DNA of 64,000 nt from Micrasema longulum (Eukaryota > Arthropoda > Insecta > Trichoptera > Brachycentridae): contig JAGVSM010005055.1 of the NCBI GenBank assembly GCA_022494885.1, positions 1 through 64,000 on the forward strand, written 5' to 3'. A program made the translations under genes and the position numbers. Positions within the stretch are counted from its first letter, which is position 1, and each line of letters begins with the position of its first letter. The notes under the pieces are model-generated. The model was not told the DNA's origin and ran no database searches. It worked only from the letters and a program-made list of their open reading frames with translations. Of the stretch, positions 45,720-56,371 are shown piece by piece.

Positions 45720-45785
45720 GTCCTGTAAATTCCATATTCCCTTCTCAAAAATGTTTTCTCTCTCTGTATAAATAAATTTAAATAC
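45720..45785 (-). repeat. R380 reverse unit, continuation after the LINE
   Basis: CCTGTAAATTCCATATTCCC, TTCTCAAAAATGTTTTCTCT and AAATAAATTTAAAT continue the reverse R380 unit interrupted at 45447. Confidence 0.85.
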
Positions 45786-46301
45786 CTTCGTACCTATTTA
45801 AGTAGAAAAAAATTTTAGTTTTTTTTTTAAATCTAAAATTTACAAAATAAGATGACTCAAATCAGTGTTTGATTTAATATTAAAACTAGAAGTCAAGAAG
45901 GTGTTTTATCGTCTGCAGTTTGTCACGAAGAAATATTTTATTGTTTGTCTGTCGTTTATTGTTTTATATTGCGTCTCATTAAGGTTTAGTAAAAACGTGG
46001 ATAGTTCGTATTTAGCTCATAGAGTTGTTCAAGGACAGCTGACCGAAGTAATCTTATCACGCGTCAGACGAAGAAAGATTAATCATTAATCAGCCTGTAT
46101 CGAACGTTCGTGTTTCTTATTCCCGAGGGCAATTATTTGATACCGACTTTACAAAGCTGTGAGACCTGAGACTAGTTCTAGAGACTAGTTGTATTATAAT
46201 AATATATTGAGTATTTATATCTAGAGCAACAATAATTATTACATATATAAATGTGTTGATGTTTTTTTGTCGATATTTCTTGATAAAACTCCACAGTTAA
46301 T

Positions 46302-46502
46302 GATTATAATAAAATTATAAATAAACTTATCAATGAAACTGCTTGGTTTAGTTTTACTTTTGATAATTTTGACCAACGAGCGCTTACGCAGTCTTGAAGA
46401 TGCCTACTTAGGCGAAAGCGCTTGTTGGTCAAAATAATAAAGAGTAAAACTAAACCAAGAAGTTTCATTGATAAGTTTATTTATAATTTTATCATAATCA
46501 TC
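46302..46502. mobile_element. Foldback element 3 with hammerhead-core-like apex
   Basis: Arms of about 84 bp: the left (46302-46385) includes AATAAACTTATCAATGAAAC, TTGGTTTAGTTTTACTTTTG and GACCAACGAGCGCTT. The right (46416-46502) is its close inverted match. The 30-base apex contains TTGAAGA, U, GCCTA-CT-TAGGC and GAAA (46394-46417). The apex has T where a hammerhead needs C3. No coding capacity is present. Confidence 0.85.
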
Positions 46503-46593
46503 ATCATAAAAATGTGTTTTTAATTAAAGATGAATCATGCGAATGACGACGACTTCAATGTATTTACGAATAATGTGAGAGTTTAACCAATCT

Positions 46594-47262
46594 CTACTAC
46601 TACTACTACTACCATCACGCCATTTCCCCGTAGAAGTAAGCAGAGAAAATGGACGACCACACACGTCTATCCTGGCATACATTCCTAGCTTCTTCCACAT
46701 TCATACATCTTGTCATATATGCCCTTCGGTTCTGTCTGCTTTTGACATGACCAGACTTAAGATTTTGGTTTATCTGATAATGCCACATCTTCCTTGATCA
46801 TCCTCGTCTCACGTTACCGTTCGTTTTCGCCCTTTAAACTTGTTTTATCATTCTTTCGTCGTCCATTCATTCTACGTGACCAAACCATCACAGATACCCT
46901 TTCTTAATCTTATCAATTATACTTGACTCAGATTTACACTCTAGCCTGATTTCATCATTAGTAACCCTGTCATACGTTGATTTCCTACACATTCGTCTAA
47001 AAGATCGCATTTTAACCGCGTTCACTCGGCTTTCATCCTTCCTCTGCCAGTTCCATGTTTCACTTCCATACATAAGTGTTGGGAATAAAACTCGGTTGTG
47101 CACTGCCTGTTTAGCTTCGATTGACATATTTTTATTAGCAATTACTTTTTTTTGTGCTCCGTTCATTTTGTTGCCCGCGTTCACTCTCCTTTCAACATAT
47201 TATTCTACTCTTCCATCTCTTGAAAACATGCTTCCTAGATACACAAATTTTTCTACATGTTC
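46594..47262 (-). mobile_element. RTE-like LINE C-terminal region, copy 2
   Basis: Reading leftwards from 47262: HVEKFVYLGSMFSRDGRVE, stop, YVERRVNAGNKMNGAQKKVI, KQAVHNRVLFPTLMYGSETW, MRSFRRMCRKSTYDRVTNDE, KIKKGYL, stop, WFGHVE and later blocks, with more stops. It is homologous to 25585-26090 but extends about 75 residues further upstream. The trinucleotide tail (CTACTACTACTACTACTACC on the plus strand) is at 46594-46613. It is more decayed than copy 1. Confidence 0.85.
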
Positions 47263-47410
47263 GAGGCAAAAAATAAATCATGGTAAGAGATGTACTTTAT
47301 TTTTTAAATCTAAATTGCTAGCAAAATATGTTATTTTTGTTTTGGTACTAAAATGTTAAAATTGTGTATTTAATTTTTATTTATTTAGGAAAAAAAAACA
47401 GTTGCTATTG

Positions 47411-48243
47411 TAACGTATATATTTCATCTTTCCCCATTTTTAAGCACCGTGCAAATACTTACATTTCCAACAATATATTTTGTAGTGTCGGTAAACATCG
47501 GCCTGTAATCTGAAAACAAAAATGATTGAAACCGATCATTTTGTTCAAAATATATTATCGGAAATTTAAGTATTTTTCTTGTACAAATTGTTTATTGATC
47601 AATTTTGTTTATATTTTTTATATTCAAACTGTTCCCTCATATGATTTGTAATATTTGTTTCATTAAAATAATTATGTTAAAATTTATTCTTTATTTTTTT
47701 ACAATAAATTTATATTACATTTCTAGGTTTATATAAAATATGTTGACTTCATTATTACTCCCTGGCGTTTATTATTTAATTAAATTTTAATATCAGTATT
47801 AAAATTTATCATTAATATAAGATTATGTTTGGTAATATTTTGATTATTTTGCTATAACTTTTCTAGTTATTAAGTTCTATCTTCTTTCTAATATTTTACT
47901 GTTAGTTTATCTTTTTTGTTAAAAAGGCGGTATCAGGTTTTGGTGGGTTTTTTCTGTTAGTGCTTCTTTCAATTTAAGTTGAATTTTTTTTAGTTTAGTT
48001 TTATGTTTATTATTACAAGTGTTGTTTAATGTTTTTTTTTGTACATGTATTTTTGTTGTGTATTGTTTGTATCTATATTGTTTTTCCCCTTTGTTTTTGT
48101 TGTTCTTATTTTTATTGTATATTAATGTAACTTGTTTTTGACCGATGTTTTCTTGTTTTGGTAGAAAAATAAAGGATAAAAAAAAATGTAAGTATTTGCA
48201 CGGTGCTTAAAAACGGGGCAAGATGAAATACATACATACGTAA
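47411..48243. mobile_element. Element with ~56-bp inverted ends
   Basis: TTTCATCTTTCCCCATTTTT and AAGCACCGTGCAAATACTTA (left, ending at 47466) are inverted at 48185-48243, with one 4-bp length difference near the tip. The interior is T-rich. Just inside the right end it holds a retroelement-like end, GGTAGAAAAATAAAGGATAA followed by A's, so a LINE tail may have been trapped between the arms. No transposase and no clear target duplication were seen. Confidence 0.75.
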
Positions 48244-48438
48244 CATTATATAATAATATAAAATATAAAAAATAGTACATATACATGTAGTAAAAGTTTT
48301 TCACAAAAAAATATAATGAGAGAACATGTTACACAGTACAGAGAAAAAATAATATAATACATAAGACACGAGAAAAAAAGAGCTCGCAAGAAGGTTAAGG
48401 AATGACGAAATAGAGTGGAGAAATGGAGGAGAGGGATT

Positions 48439-48545
48439 TTCATAATATGGTTGACCCATTCAAAATATTGATATTATAATAAAATTAACATAATTAAAGG
48501 AACATAAATTTATTACACACTAATGAATTTTTTAATTTGCAATGT
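48439..48545 (+). repeat. Dispersed repeat, second copy of 22338-22450
   Basis: TTTTCATAATATGGTTGACC, CATTCAAAATATTGATATTA and TAAAGGAACATAAATTTATT match the 22.3-kb copy. The left hairpin arm is missing. Confidence 0.75.
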
Positions 48546-49904
48546 TTAAAAAGTATACATGTGTGTATATACGCATGTATGTTGTGTATGAATATTGTGT
48601 GTGTGCATGTATGTATCATTTTGTATGTGTAATTTTGTTCATAATTTCATGCTATCACGTTTAACTGATTAAACCAGTATATCCACGCACAGGCTATGCC
48701 TATGTGTGTTTTTTTTTCTTATGGTTGTGTTCTATTATTATTTTCATGAACTGTAAACCTATGTAATTATAAGAGGAAAAAATTCAGTAAATCTAAAAAA
48801 ATAAATAAAAATTACAAATATAATATATATTTATTAAATCAAATAAACAAAATCAAGTTAATTAAGTTAATTTAAGTTAAATAGTTTTTAAAAGTATTTT
48901 GATGTATCGTATTGTCAGCGCTTTGATTTTTTTTAAATTTCATGATTTTGAAATTACTCCGCCTGTGACGTCACAAGTTCCCTGCGGTGAGTTGACTTGA
49001 TTGGCTTGCCGGTGACTGTAAAAGTATCACAACACTCGTTGATTTGGTTGATTATAAAGAGCTAGTAACGTCGTTCAAACCAACTTGTTATTTTTATTTT
49101 TTCGTACATTTTAAAGAAACTTCGCTGCAAAATTAAATGCTCTAATTTTTACCGCACGTAAGTAAACATTTATGTCCAATTTTCTCCTGCTCCAAACTTC
49201 CTCATTGTACTGGGCAAACATTTATCTTATATATTATTCTTCTGATTAATCCAGGCCAAGCCACTGTCCATATTGGTTACACGTATTCGAAATGTCCATT
49301 TTGTTGTATGATTTCGTCTGGTATTAGCTTTTATCGGCTGATGCCGCGACTATTACTTACCCCGGAATTTGAAACATAAATACGCCAATAAGTTCAGGGT
49401 AAGTTATATAAATTAACGAAGTCAAAAAGTTCCAAAGGTGTCTAAAAAAGTTCGAAAGACTTCTTGACCCTTTCGGCGATAGCCGATTGTGTCCAGCTAG
49501 TTTATGTAATTGTCTTAACATCACACTGAACTTTACTCAAATAGTGTTGCCATTTTTCAGCTGTCAAAGGTTTGTCAAGAATAGCAATTTGACTATTGTC
49601 GATTCGGTGAGGAAATATCAACCTCTTTCCAGCATAAGTCCACGGTTCTTTACAACGTCAAGATGATATTTTTTTACCCTACTTTTGGCGGGTAGAAATT
49701 TCTTTTTTTTCCCGTGTTTTGCTAGGTCGCCCCAACGTCGACTATTGCTCTGGAGCATGCGTGTTCTTCTTGGGCAGCATGGAACGGCTTCTCCGCGTTT
49801 TGTATTCCCGTCCATTTGCGAATATTGCAAAATCGGGATATCTGTCTTCCGCCCATACTGCATCAACCCTATTTTTTGCCCCTGATGATCAGATGCAATA
49901 GCTC
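48546..49904. other. No gene recognised; CRE-like palindrome
   Basis: A TG/TA-alternating stretch at 48558-48630. GTGACGTCAC at 48966-48975 is a perfect 10-bp palindrome containing the CRE core, in a locally GC-richer patch. Overlapping frames at 49618-49901 on both strands show no known domain. Confidence 0.4.
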
Positions 49905-50492
49905 ATTATTATTATTATGAATAACTTATATAACGCCGTTTTCGTAATAAAATACTTCAAGGGCGCTTTTCATAGTGATTCTATTGTTAAATTAATTTAA
50001 TTGAAGCTTTTTAATTTGTAATTTAATTAAAACAATTTATTTTGTTGTCAGCTGCTACGGATTAATTCAAATGATTTAGAGAACAAGTGGGTTTTAAGTT
50101 TTTTCCGAAACATCACTTCACTTTTACACCCTCGCACCTCTGCTGGGAGAGCATTCCATGCCATAGGGCCTGCGACCGCAAATGCGCGTTCACTCAATTT
50201 AGTGCGCTGTTTGCGTAGAGGTATAATAACTTTTCCTCTCGCCGTAGACGTAGCTGATCTAAGCGTGAGACGCCTGTCAGCTAGTTCATCTGGAATGCAT
50301 AGTTCCCTTAGATATTCCGGAGCAGAGTTGTGCATTGACTTATACATAAGCCAACAGAGTTTGTATTCGACCCTCTGTGGAAAACGTAGGCAGTGTAGTT
50401 CCCGAAGTAGTGGAGTGATATGACTGAACTTAGAGATTCCGAAAATAAGTTTTGCTGCGGCATTCAATACAGATTGTAGGCGAGTCATTTTG
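49905..50492 (-). mobile_element. L2-group LINE, C-terminal copy close to 28875-30260
   Basis: The minus frame from about 50488 to 50048 is open: KMTRLQSVLNAAAKLIFGIS, RELHCLRFPQRVEYKLCWLM, LRELCIPDELADRRLTLRSA and SERAFAVAGPMAWNALPAEV. It is almost residue-for-residue the same as the 29.65-30.1 kb protein and retains no stop. The end GAAAAGCGCCCTTGAAGTAT..AACGGCGTTATATAAG then ATAATAATAATAATG is the L2-type 3' terminus with (AAT)n. It is 5'-truncated near 50492, so it has no RT core. Confidence 0.92.
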
Positions 50493-50584
50493 TACAGTTT
50501 TTCACCTCCAGGTACAAGACAGAACACTTTTTAGACTTTGATGTTTGTCAGCAACTCCCTATCAACTCTAGCTATTCAACACTA

Positions 50585-50917
50585 TCAAAGGTAATTAATT
50601 CTTTGCGAACGCATTTTAGCAATGTAGCGAATGTAACATTTTCTCTTGTCTGCATAATTGATTAATTCCACATGATTTAAAATTCCTTCCGCATGCACTG
50701 GTAAATCTGATACCCGCAGCCTGGACCTATACATTCGTGTGACCGTCGGCGGCGTTTCAAATAGGTCATGTCTGATAATGCATCTAACCAGCCAAGGGCG
50801 AAAGCGAGATACCGCCAATGAGCAATGCAGCCACAAAAAATAATACAAATTGTCCACTACCGGACTAACATACATAATTAGCGATTGCATTATGACGTTA
50901 AAATAGGAAAGTATCAC
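50585..50917 (-). CDS. Unrecognised 110-codon ORF
   Basis: The frame's C-terminal half (LVRCIIRHDLFETPPTVTRM, RSRLRVSDLPVHAEGILNHV) has balanced, protein-like composition and lies directly upstream, on the same strand, of the L2 copy. I recognise no domain. It could be a host exon, a transposon piece or chance. Confidence 0.2.
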   Translation of the reverse strand: MILSYFNVIMQSLIMYVSPVVDNLYYFLWLHCSLAVSRFRPWLVRCIIRHDLFETPPTVTRMYRSRLRVSDLPVHAEGILNHVELINYADKRKCYIRYIAKMRSQRINYL

Positions 50918-51844
50918 TTTTTTTACATTTTAAAGACATGAAGGTCTATGAAATACTGTTCAGTAATAAAAATATTATTTTTTTATTTGTTAGTAGCATA
51001 AAAAATATTTTTCAACTTGTAATTTTGAATTCCCGCAAAAGCCGCCATTCCATTTGCCACGCCCCTAATACGTCAAGGTTATAAGATAAGATCAAAGACG
51101 TATTTAAAAAAAATATATATTTCTTAAATTTATGTATGGAAACATTTCTCCTCAATATCCATTTTGATTTTGAAAATACAATTAATTATTCTTAATCCAT
51201 TTCATCTAAATCTATTATGTATTATATTTACGTGTATACTAATTTTTTAAATTACTTAAATTGTCATTATTATTATTATTTTATTTTTTTTGAGACAAAA
51301 GAATTTTATTGTATTTAATAAACTTATATTTTGTACCTTTTAAAGAAAAATATACATAAATAATTTTCCTTTAAAAATTTTATTTGCACACATTGTTTAA
51401 TTATTTTTTATACCTAAATATGTTTTTTATACAAAACTGCTGTGTTATATATATAGTATTTATGTAAAATAATACTTTTATATTTAATTTTTAAGTTTTT
51501 CACATTATATTGAAATGTTCATTTTATTTTTAATATGCATCTTTTTAAGGTAAAAGGCACTGCGTGCCGTGTATGTTAATAAATAAATATATTTTTATCG
51601 GTATTCGTAATATGTGATATTTCTCTTTAGAAATATGTGTATGGTTATGTGATGTGATATTCTTAATTATTCATAAGTTCTTATATCTATTCCCTTTTTT
51701 ACTTTTATTTTTATTAAACATGTTCGACTTATTAATAACTTGCTACGTTTCTTAACATTTTTTAATCTTTTCTACAATAATTAATTATATGAAATTTTTT
51801 TAACCATATATTTTATACATAGTTTTTATTCTATGATCTTTCTG
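50918..51844 (+). other. No gene recognised; LINE-like tail near 51545-51590
   Basis: AGGTAAAAGGCACTGCGTGC then CGTGTATGTTAATAAATAAA resembles a plus-strand LINE 3' terminus with an AATAAA-type tail. The rest is T-rich and non-coding. Confidence 0.4.
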
Positions 51845-52065
51845 CCTCAAAATCGATGGGGTAAATGCGCGTCCGATAGGAGCAGGGCCCCAAACTGTGA
51901 ATTTTTATGGATGCATAGGTTTATTAAAAACATTTCTTGAATCTCTAGCTGTCCAAATGCGGTGGATCTGCTTATTGACGAATCCATTGAGGTGAGAGTG
52001 TGCCTCGTCGCTGAAGATGATTTTTTTCGAAAAATTGGCATTGACTTTAAATTTCTTCAGCATCA
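51845..52065 (-). pseudogene. mariner/Tc1-superfamily transposase fragment
   Basis: The minus strand reads KKIIFSDEAHSHLNGFVNKQ then IHRIWTARDSRNV. After a frame change the continuation is NKPMHP, stop, KFTVWG and PIGRAFTPSIL. This matches the FSDEAHF.L.G.VN.QN.R.W......v...PlHp.KvTVW block around the first catalytic Asp of one mariner/Tc1-type lineage; that Asp (of SDEAH) is kept. Only about 70 residues remain. It differs from the other mariner remnants in this window. Confidence 0.7.
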
Positions 52066-53591
52066 TTTACTCTGTGTACCTCCTATTATAACACCCTATA
52101 TTACCATACCATTTCTCTTGGTTTAAAATCTTCTCCTTATATTGCTTTTTCAAATTTTAAAGATTACTTGCTATACTTGTTATTCCTTCTTTATTTTTTA
52201 TTTTTTCTCTGCTGCATTGGCATGTTTTTATACTTTAAAACTACTTTTAATTACTTATATTATATATGTAAATAAAATCAATATATTGCTGCTCTTACTA
52301 TAATGTGTCATTAATTTTGAAGATGTTTTTTAAATTGACCTAAATTTATTGTCTTGTGTTTCACTTAAAGATTCTTCTCATTGTTTCTTTGCATCCCTTA
52401 AAATAAATATGTGTATAATTATGTTTTTCCTTTTTTAAAAAAAAAAATATTACTATTTTATTTTATTTTTACATCTGAGCATGTTTTTCATTCTTTATTT
52501 CAATTCTTAATTTTTAATTACTCTTACAAATTTTAACCATTTTTAATATTATTTCCATTTGTAAATACTCACTACAAACTACAAACTTTAAAATATCTTT
52601 TTTTTATTTAAATTTTAATTTTTAAACAACTTTCATTTATGTTTTTCTTTTTCCTTCTCTTTTTTATATTTTAATAACTAACCTTACATATAATTGCTTT
52701 ATTATATAGAAACTTCACTGGTCCATTAGAATTAAGTCTAATTGTGTAAAATATTAAACTTTGTAACTGTACTGTATGTTTCCTGAATAAAAGAAAATAA
52801 AAATAAAAATAAATACCGGTATACTAGTAATTCTGTTAATTGTATGACAAATAAATTGAAAATTTTCCATAATTAATACAATGTATTCGTTGCATTCATT
52901 ATAATAATTGCGTTTCAATTTAACTTGCTTGTTACTTTCTTAGCCAGAAAAATACAATGTTTTTAAAAGCGTCGTGTTTAAATAATATCCTTGTAAATTA
53001 ACAAACTAAATTACATTGTACATTGTTGCGACCATTAAGCAATCCCTTTTACGCGTATATTTTTTATATTTTATAGAGCATGCGTAACGTTCCCATAAAT
53101 TGCACTTATAATGACATTTTAATCATTAAAAATAACGCTTGTTCTGTAAAAGCCTCATTAAAATACGTTTACGGTCAAAAAGGAGCAATCTACATTCATT
53201 CTTCGGATTTCTCGGTAAGTATTTATGCTAATAAAGCAGCAACGAAATTCGCATTTGTTGCGAATCTTGTTATTTTTACTAAGTTGGCCCTTGCAATTCC
53301 CGTTAAAACACGTTCGCCATTTACATCTCTAATTTGGCCAGGGCTTCGGGGCCCCATTAAATAAATAATAAGTCCGGCCCACGGGGGGCACGCATACTGG
53401 TTGCCCTACCGATATTCTATGGACTCTACTATAGAGCAGGGGACGAGAATCTTTTCTGCAAAGCGGGAACTCTGAAAATCCCAGTGTTAAACGATCAATA
53501 AAGAAAGCATCAGGTTGATTCAATTTCACCTAAATGAATAGTATTAGCTTATGTATTAAATATTGAAAAAAGAATATTTGCGTTCTTATGA
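52066..53591. other. No gene recognised; retroelement-like A-tail near 52780
   Basis: T-rich sequence runs to CTGTATGTTTCCTGAATAAA then AGAAAATAAAAATAAAAATA (52765-52812), a plus-strand polyadenylation-like end. Plus frame 53080-53364 (94 codons) and minus frame 53529-53329 have no recognised domain. The G+C-rich palindrome-like CTTCGGGGCCCC near 53344 is isolated. Confidence 0.4.
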
Positions 53592-53742
53592 TTTACCCAA
53601 ATATTTAATTTTGAGGGCCATTTTCAACGAGTTGTAAAGAACTCACTATTAGAAAATGGAATCAAGTTGGGGTAGAGTGGGATTCGAACCACAGACCTTT
53701 GGTCCGTGAGTCCGAGACACTAGCCACAGGACCACAACCCGA
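53592..53742 (-). mobile_element. tRNA-like SINE, family 3, best copy
   Basis: B box complement GGGATTCGAACCACAGACC at about 53679-53697 and A-box side GACACTAGCCACAGGACCAC at the right end. The body is GAAAATGGAATCAAGTTGGGG and GGCCATTTTCAACGAGTTG. The head retains RNA polymerase III-like boxes. Other copies: 4369 and 54548. Confidence 0.8.
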
Positions 53743-54104
53743 TGATATATAATTATAAAATAAGATATTAAGATAAGATAAGATATATTTTAATTTTAAA
53801 CAATTGTTTCATATTAGTTAAAAATAATGTTCGTATTAGATATTGGCGCAATGGTTCTCCTTTGTTACAAATCCGGGGACTTAACATGTGCAAATATCAG
53901 CTGGAGGAGAAAGACTTACACATTTTTTTTTAAATATCCAATAAACGATTGCTATTCGAAATTTCCACCAGACCTCTTCAATGATAACGTTTCACTTCCT
54001 ACTTATATCCTAACTCTCCTGCCTCCACCCGAGAAACCTGTATCTAGTTAGTGTTAATACTATAAAAGGTAATTTTTCAAAAAATAATTAAGAGGTACTC
54101 GCGT

Positions 54105-54540
54105 TATTTATTTAATTATTTATTTATTATATACATACGGCCTAAGCCAATTACAACAGTTACATGAAGAAACATAAATGCAAGAAACTGAACAAAAAGA
54201 ACATAAAACTATTTAGCAGAGACAAACAAGGGCAAAACAATAATTGTATACAATATATTCAAAAAAACGAAAGACCAAAAATTTTGAGCTAAACCATGTC
54301 AATACAACTTCATCCCACACTGTTTAGTCGCGAAGAGATCTACGAAAAGCCGGAAGATATATCCCAAAAAATTCCAAGTCGTGTGATGAATTGACTAATC
54401 TACACATTCTGGACATTGGGGCATAAAAACCAAAGTTGCTCTTAGAAGATTTTATAAATAGCAGATTTTGACTTCTGGTGACACGGTTGGGAACATGAAA
54501 AAAAATTGATTGCAACAGAGATGGGACATCACTTAAATGT
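54105..54540 (-). mobile_element. CR1-like LINE 3' end
   Basis: The frame 54515-54324 has IFFHVPNRVTRSQNLLFIKS, NFGFYAPMSRMCRLVNSSHD and LEFFGIYLPAFRRSL, the VP..R.tR....F......n....sPm.RM.rl.Ns....D.F.......FR block. The tail is a TTTATTTAATTATTTATTTA complement near 54108. No RT is present. Confidence 0.8.
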
Positions 54541-54547
54541 CATGTTA

Positions 54548-54662
54548 TGATTATTTACCCAAATATTTCAATTTAGAGGCTATTTTCAACGAATTGGAAA
54601 TAACTATTATAAAATGGTAATTAACTTCGGGTAGAGTGGGGTTAGAACCTCAAACCTCTGAT
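54548..54662 (-). mobile_element. SINE family 3, truncated copy
   Basis: TTATTTACCCAAATATTTCA, GGCTATTTTCAACGAATTGG and GGGTAGAGTGGGGTTAGAAC parallel 53592-53695. The A-box end is missing. Confidence 0.75.
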
Positions 54663-54726
54663 CATCAATGCAATTAAGTTGTAAATATGTTGAAGATAGT
54701 GTGATAATAGAGAGAGAAAAAGTTAT

Positions 54727-54785
54727 TTCGCTGGTTCTATGTCATGGAATGCTCTTCCAGCAGGAGTGCGAAACTGTGAAAAAGT
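54727..54785 (+). mobile_element. L2-group LINE, tiny fragment
   Basis: Translates to FAGSMSWNALPAGVRNCEK, matching FAVAGPTAWNALPAEIRNCE of the 28875-30260 element. Confidence 0.75.
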
Positions 54786-55213
54786 TATGCATAATAATAA
54801 CGTCATTTTTTGTGTCTAACTTACTAACATAACATAACATGAGATATAAAAAACAACAAACAACGTGACTGGCTAGAAAATTTAATAGGGATGTGAGTAA
54901 AGTGACTGAAAAAGAAGAAAAAAAAGAAAAATAATGGACCACGGGTATCAGATTGCCGACGCCTGGTAAAGAGAATGTATGTGTGTACACGTCCGTACAA
55001 CATGTCTGTAGCGAGTGGCGAGTTATATTAATTACAAACGCATACAATATGCGCACGCAATTTTTGCCCTCCTTGTAATAAGATATTATCTTAATAAATA
55101 CTAAAAAGAAAAAGTACGAAGTTTTGTTACGCGTAACATGTTTTATTAAATTTATTGAACACAAATAAACTACTTGATTTCATAATATTTTTTTTGATTA
55201 TAATTGATAATTG

Positions 55214-55325
55214 ACATCTCCCGTGATGCAATGGCAGAGATCACTTAATCACGCGCAAGGGTTTCTTCTACCAAAATACGAGTTATAATATTTTTTAAGT
55301 CCGGATGTTCTGTTTTCAGCACAAA
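55214..55325 (+). mobile_element. Possible degenerate SINE family 1
   Basis: ACATCTCCCGTGATGCAATG then GAGATCACTTAATCACGCGC lines up with the head of the 42346 copy. The B box has decayed. Weak. Confidence 0.4.
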
Positions 55326-55424
55326 TTCAATTAAAAAATCAAATATTCAACACTCTAGGAAAACTTTTGTTTTTTTCTTAAATTTACCTTCTAATATAAA
55401 CATAAATTTACCTACCAAGAGCTT

Positions 55425-55498
55425 TCATGTCGGGAATCAAACTCCAGACCTCTTGCTTGGTAGGCAAACGCGCTGATCACTACACCACAAGGCCGACA
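55425..55498 (-). mobile_element. SINE family 2, reverse copy
   Basis: CATGTCGGGAATCAAACTCC (B box complement), GACCTCTTGCTTGGTAGGCA, AACGCGCTGATCACTACACC and ACAAGGCCGAC are the reversed tRNA-Gly-like head. The body is lost. Confidence 0.8.
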
Positions 55499-56371
55499 AT
55501 AAATAATAAATAATTGATTATTTATAAATAAATATATAAAATAAAAAAAGCATGTACCCAATAAAAACGTATTTTTTAAAATTAGCAAATAAAATAATTC
55601 GGAATTTTTTCCTCGACTGGCAATACAGCCATTAACTACCTAAATATTCAAATTCCAAAATTCGTCTATTTTTTCATGTAAACTAAGTAACCATTTCAAA
55701 TTTCGTTCCAGAATGGGTGGTTCCGTTTCCCGCCCATTTTTCAGATTTAAACGTTTGGCGACGTGACCGAACATATTATTCCTGAGTCGAGTTGATAATT
55801 TTACTCGTTACTAACTTGGTTTAAAATGTAAAATAAATGTTCAAAGGGAAACGTCGCTTTAATTCTTGAATTTCGCTGATAGCCTTAAAATTACTCATTC
55901 TTGTTTTGTGAGTAAAAGATTGACATAATACACATCTGGAGAACCGCTGACCTATTTATATTTCAACAGAAACTGAAAACTTTCATTGGAATTAAATACG
56001 AGTGATAATAAATCTAAGTTTTTACAGGTATTATGATTAATATTTTTTTTATTTACCTGAACCAACACAGTCATACAAAATTAAACAATTCATACAAATA
56101 ACTATAACAATTACAAGTTCCACAAAAATATCGTATCATGTGTCCTATGGCTATTTTAGACACATTTTGGATTTTATTCCATAGCTACGTTCTCACATAT
56201 TATTAAATTCACAATTTCAAATTTTCCTACAAAATATTATTTTATGCAAATTTTAATTGTTCTAACATACACATATACGAAAATATACAAATTAGAGAAA
56301 AAAAAGCAGAATATTCCAAATTTACTTAATAAAAACAATAAACGTTTATTTCTCAATTACAGTTTAATTAC
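55499..56371. other. No gene recognised
   Basis: AT-rich sequence with no supported element or gene before the R380 cluster. Confidence 0.4.

Noticed and set aside
48966..48975. CRE promoter element
   Set aside because: GTGACGTCAC is a perfect palindrome, but no gene starts nearby and a 10-bp match alone does not support regulation.
53329..53400. hAT end with GGGGCCCC
   Set aside because: The CCGGAC..GGGGCCCCG pattern resembles some hAT termini, but no partner end or duplication is visible.
54742..55164. 140-codon minus-strand ORF
   Set aside because: Its C-terminal part runs antisense into an L2 fragment (54727-54785) and the rest is hydrophobic low-complexity sequence.
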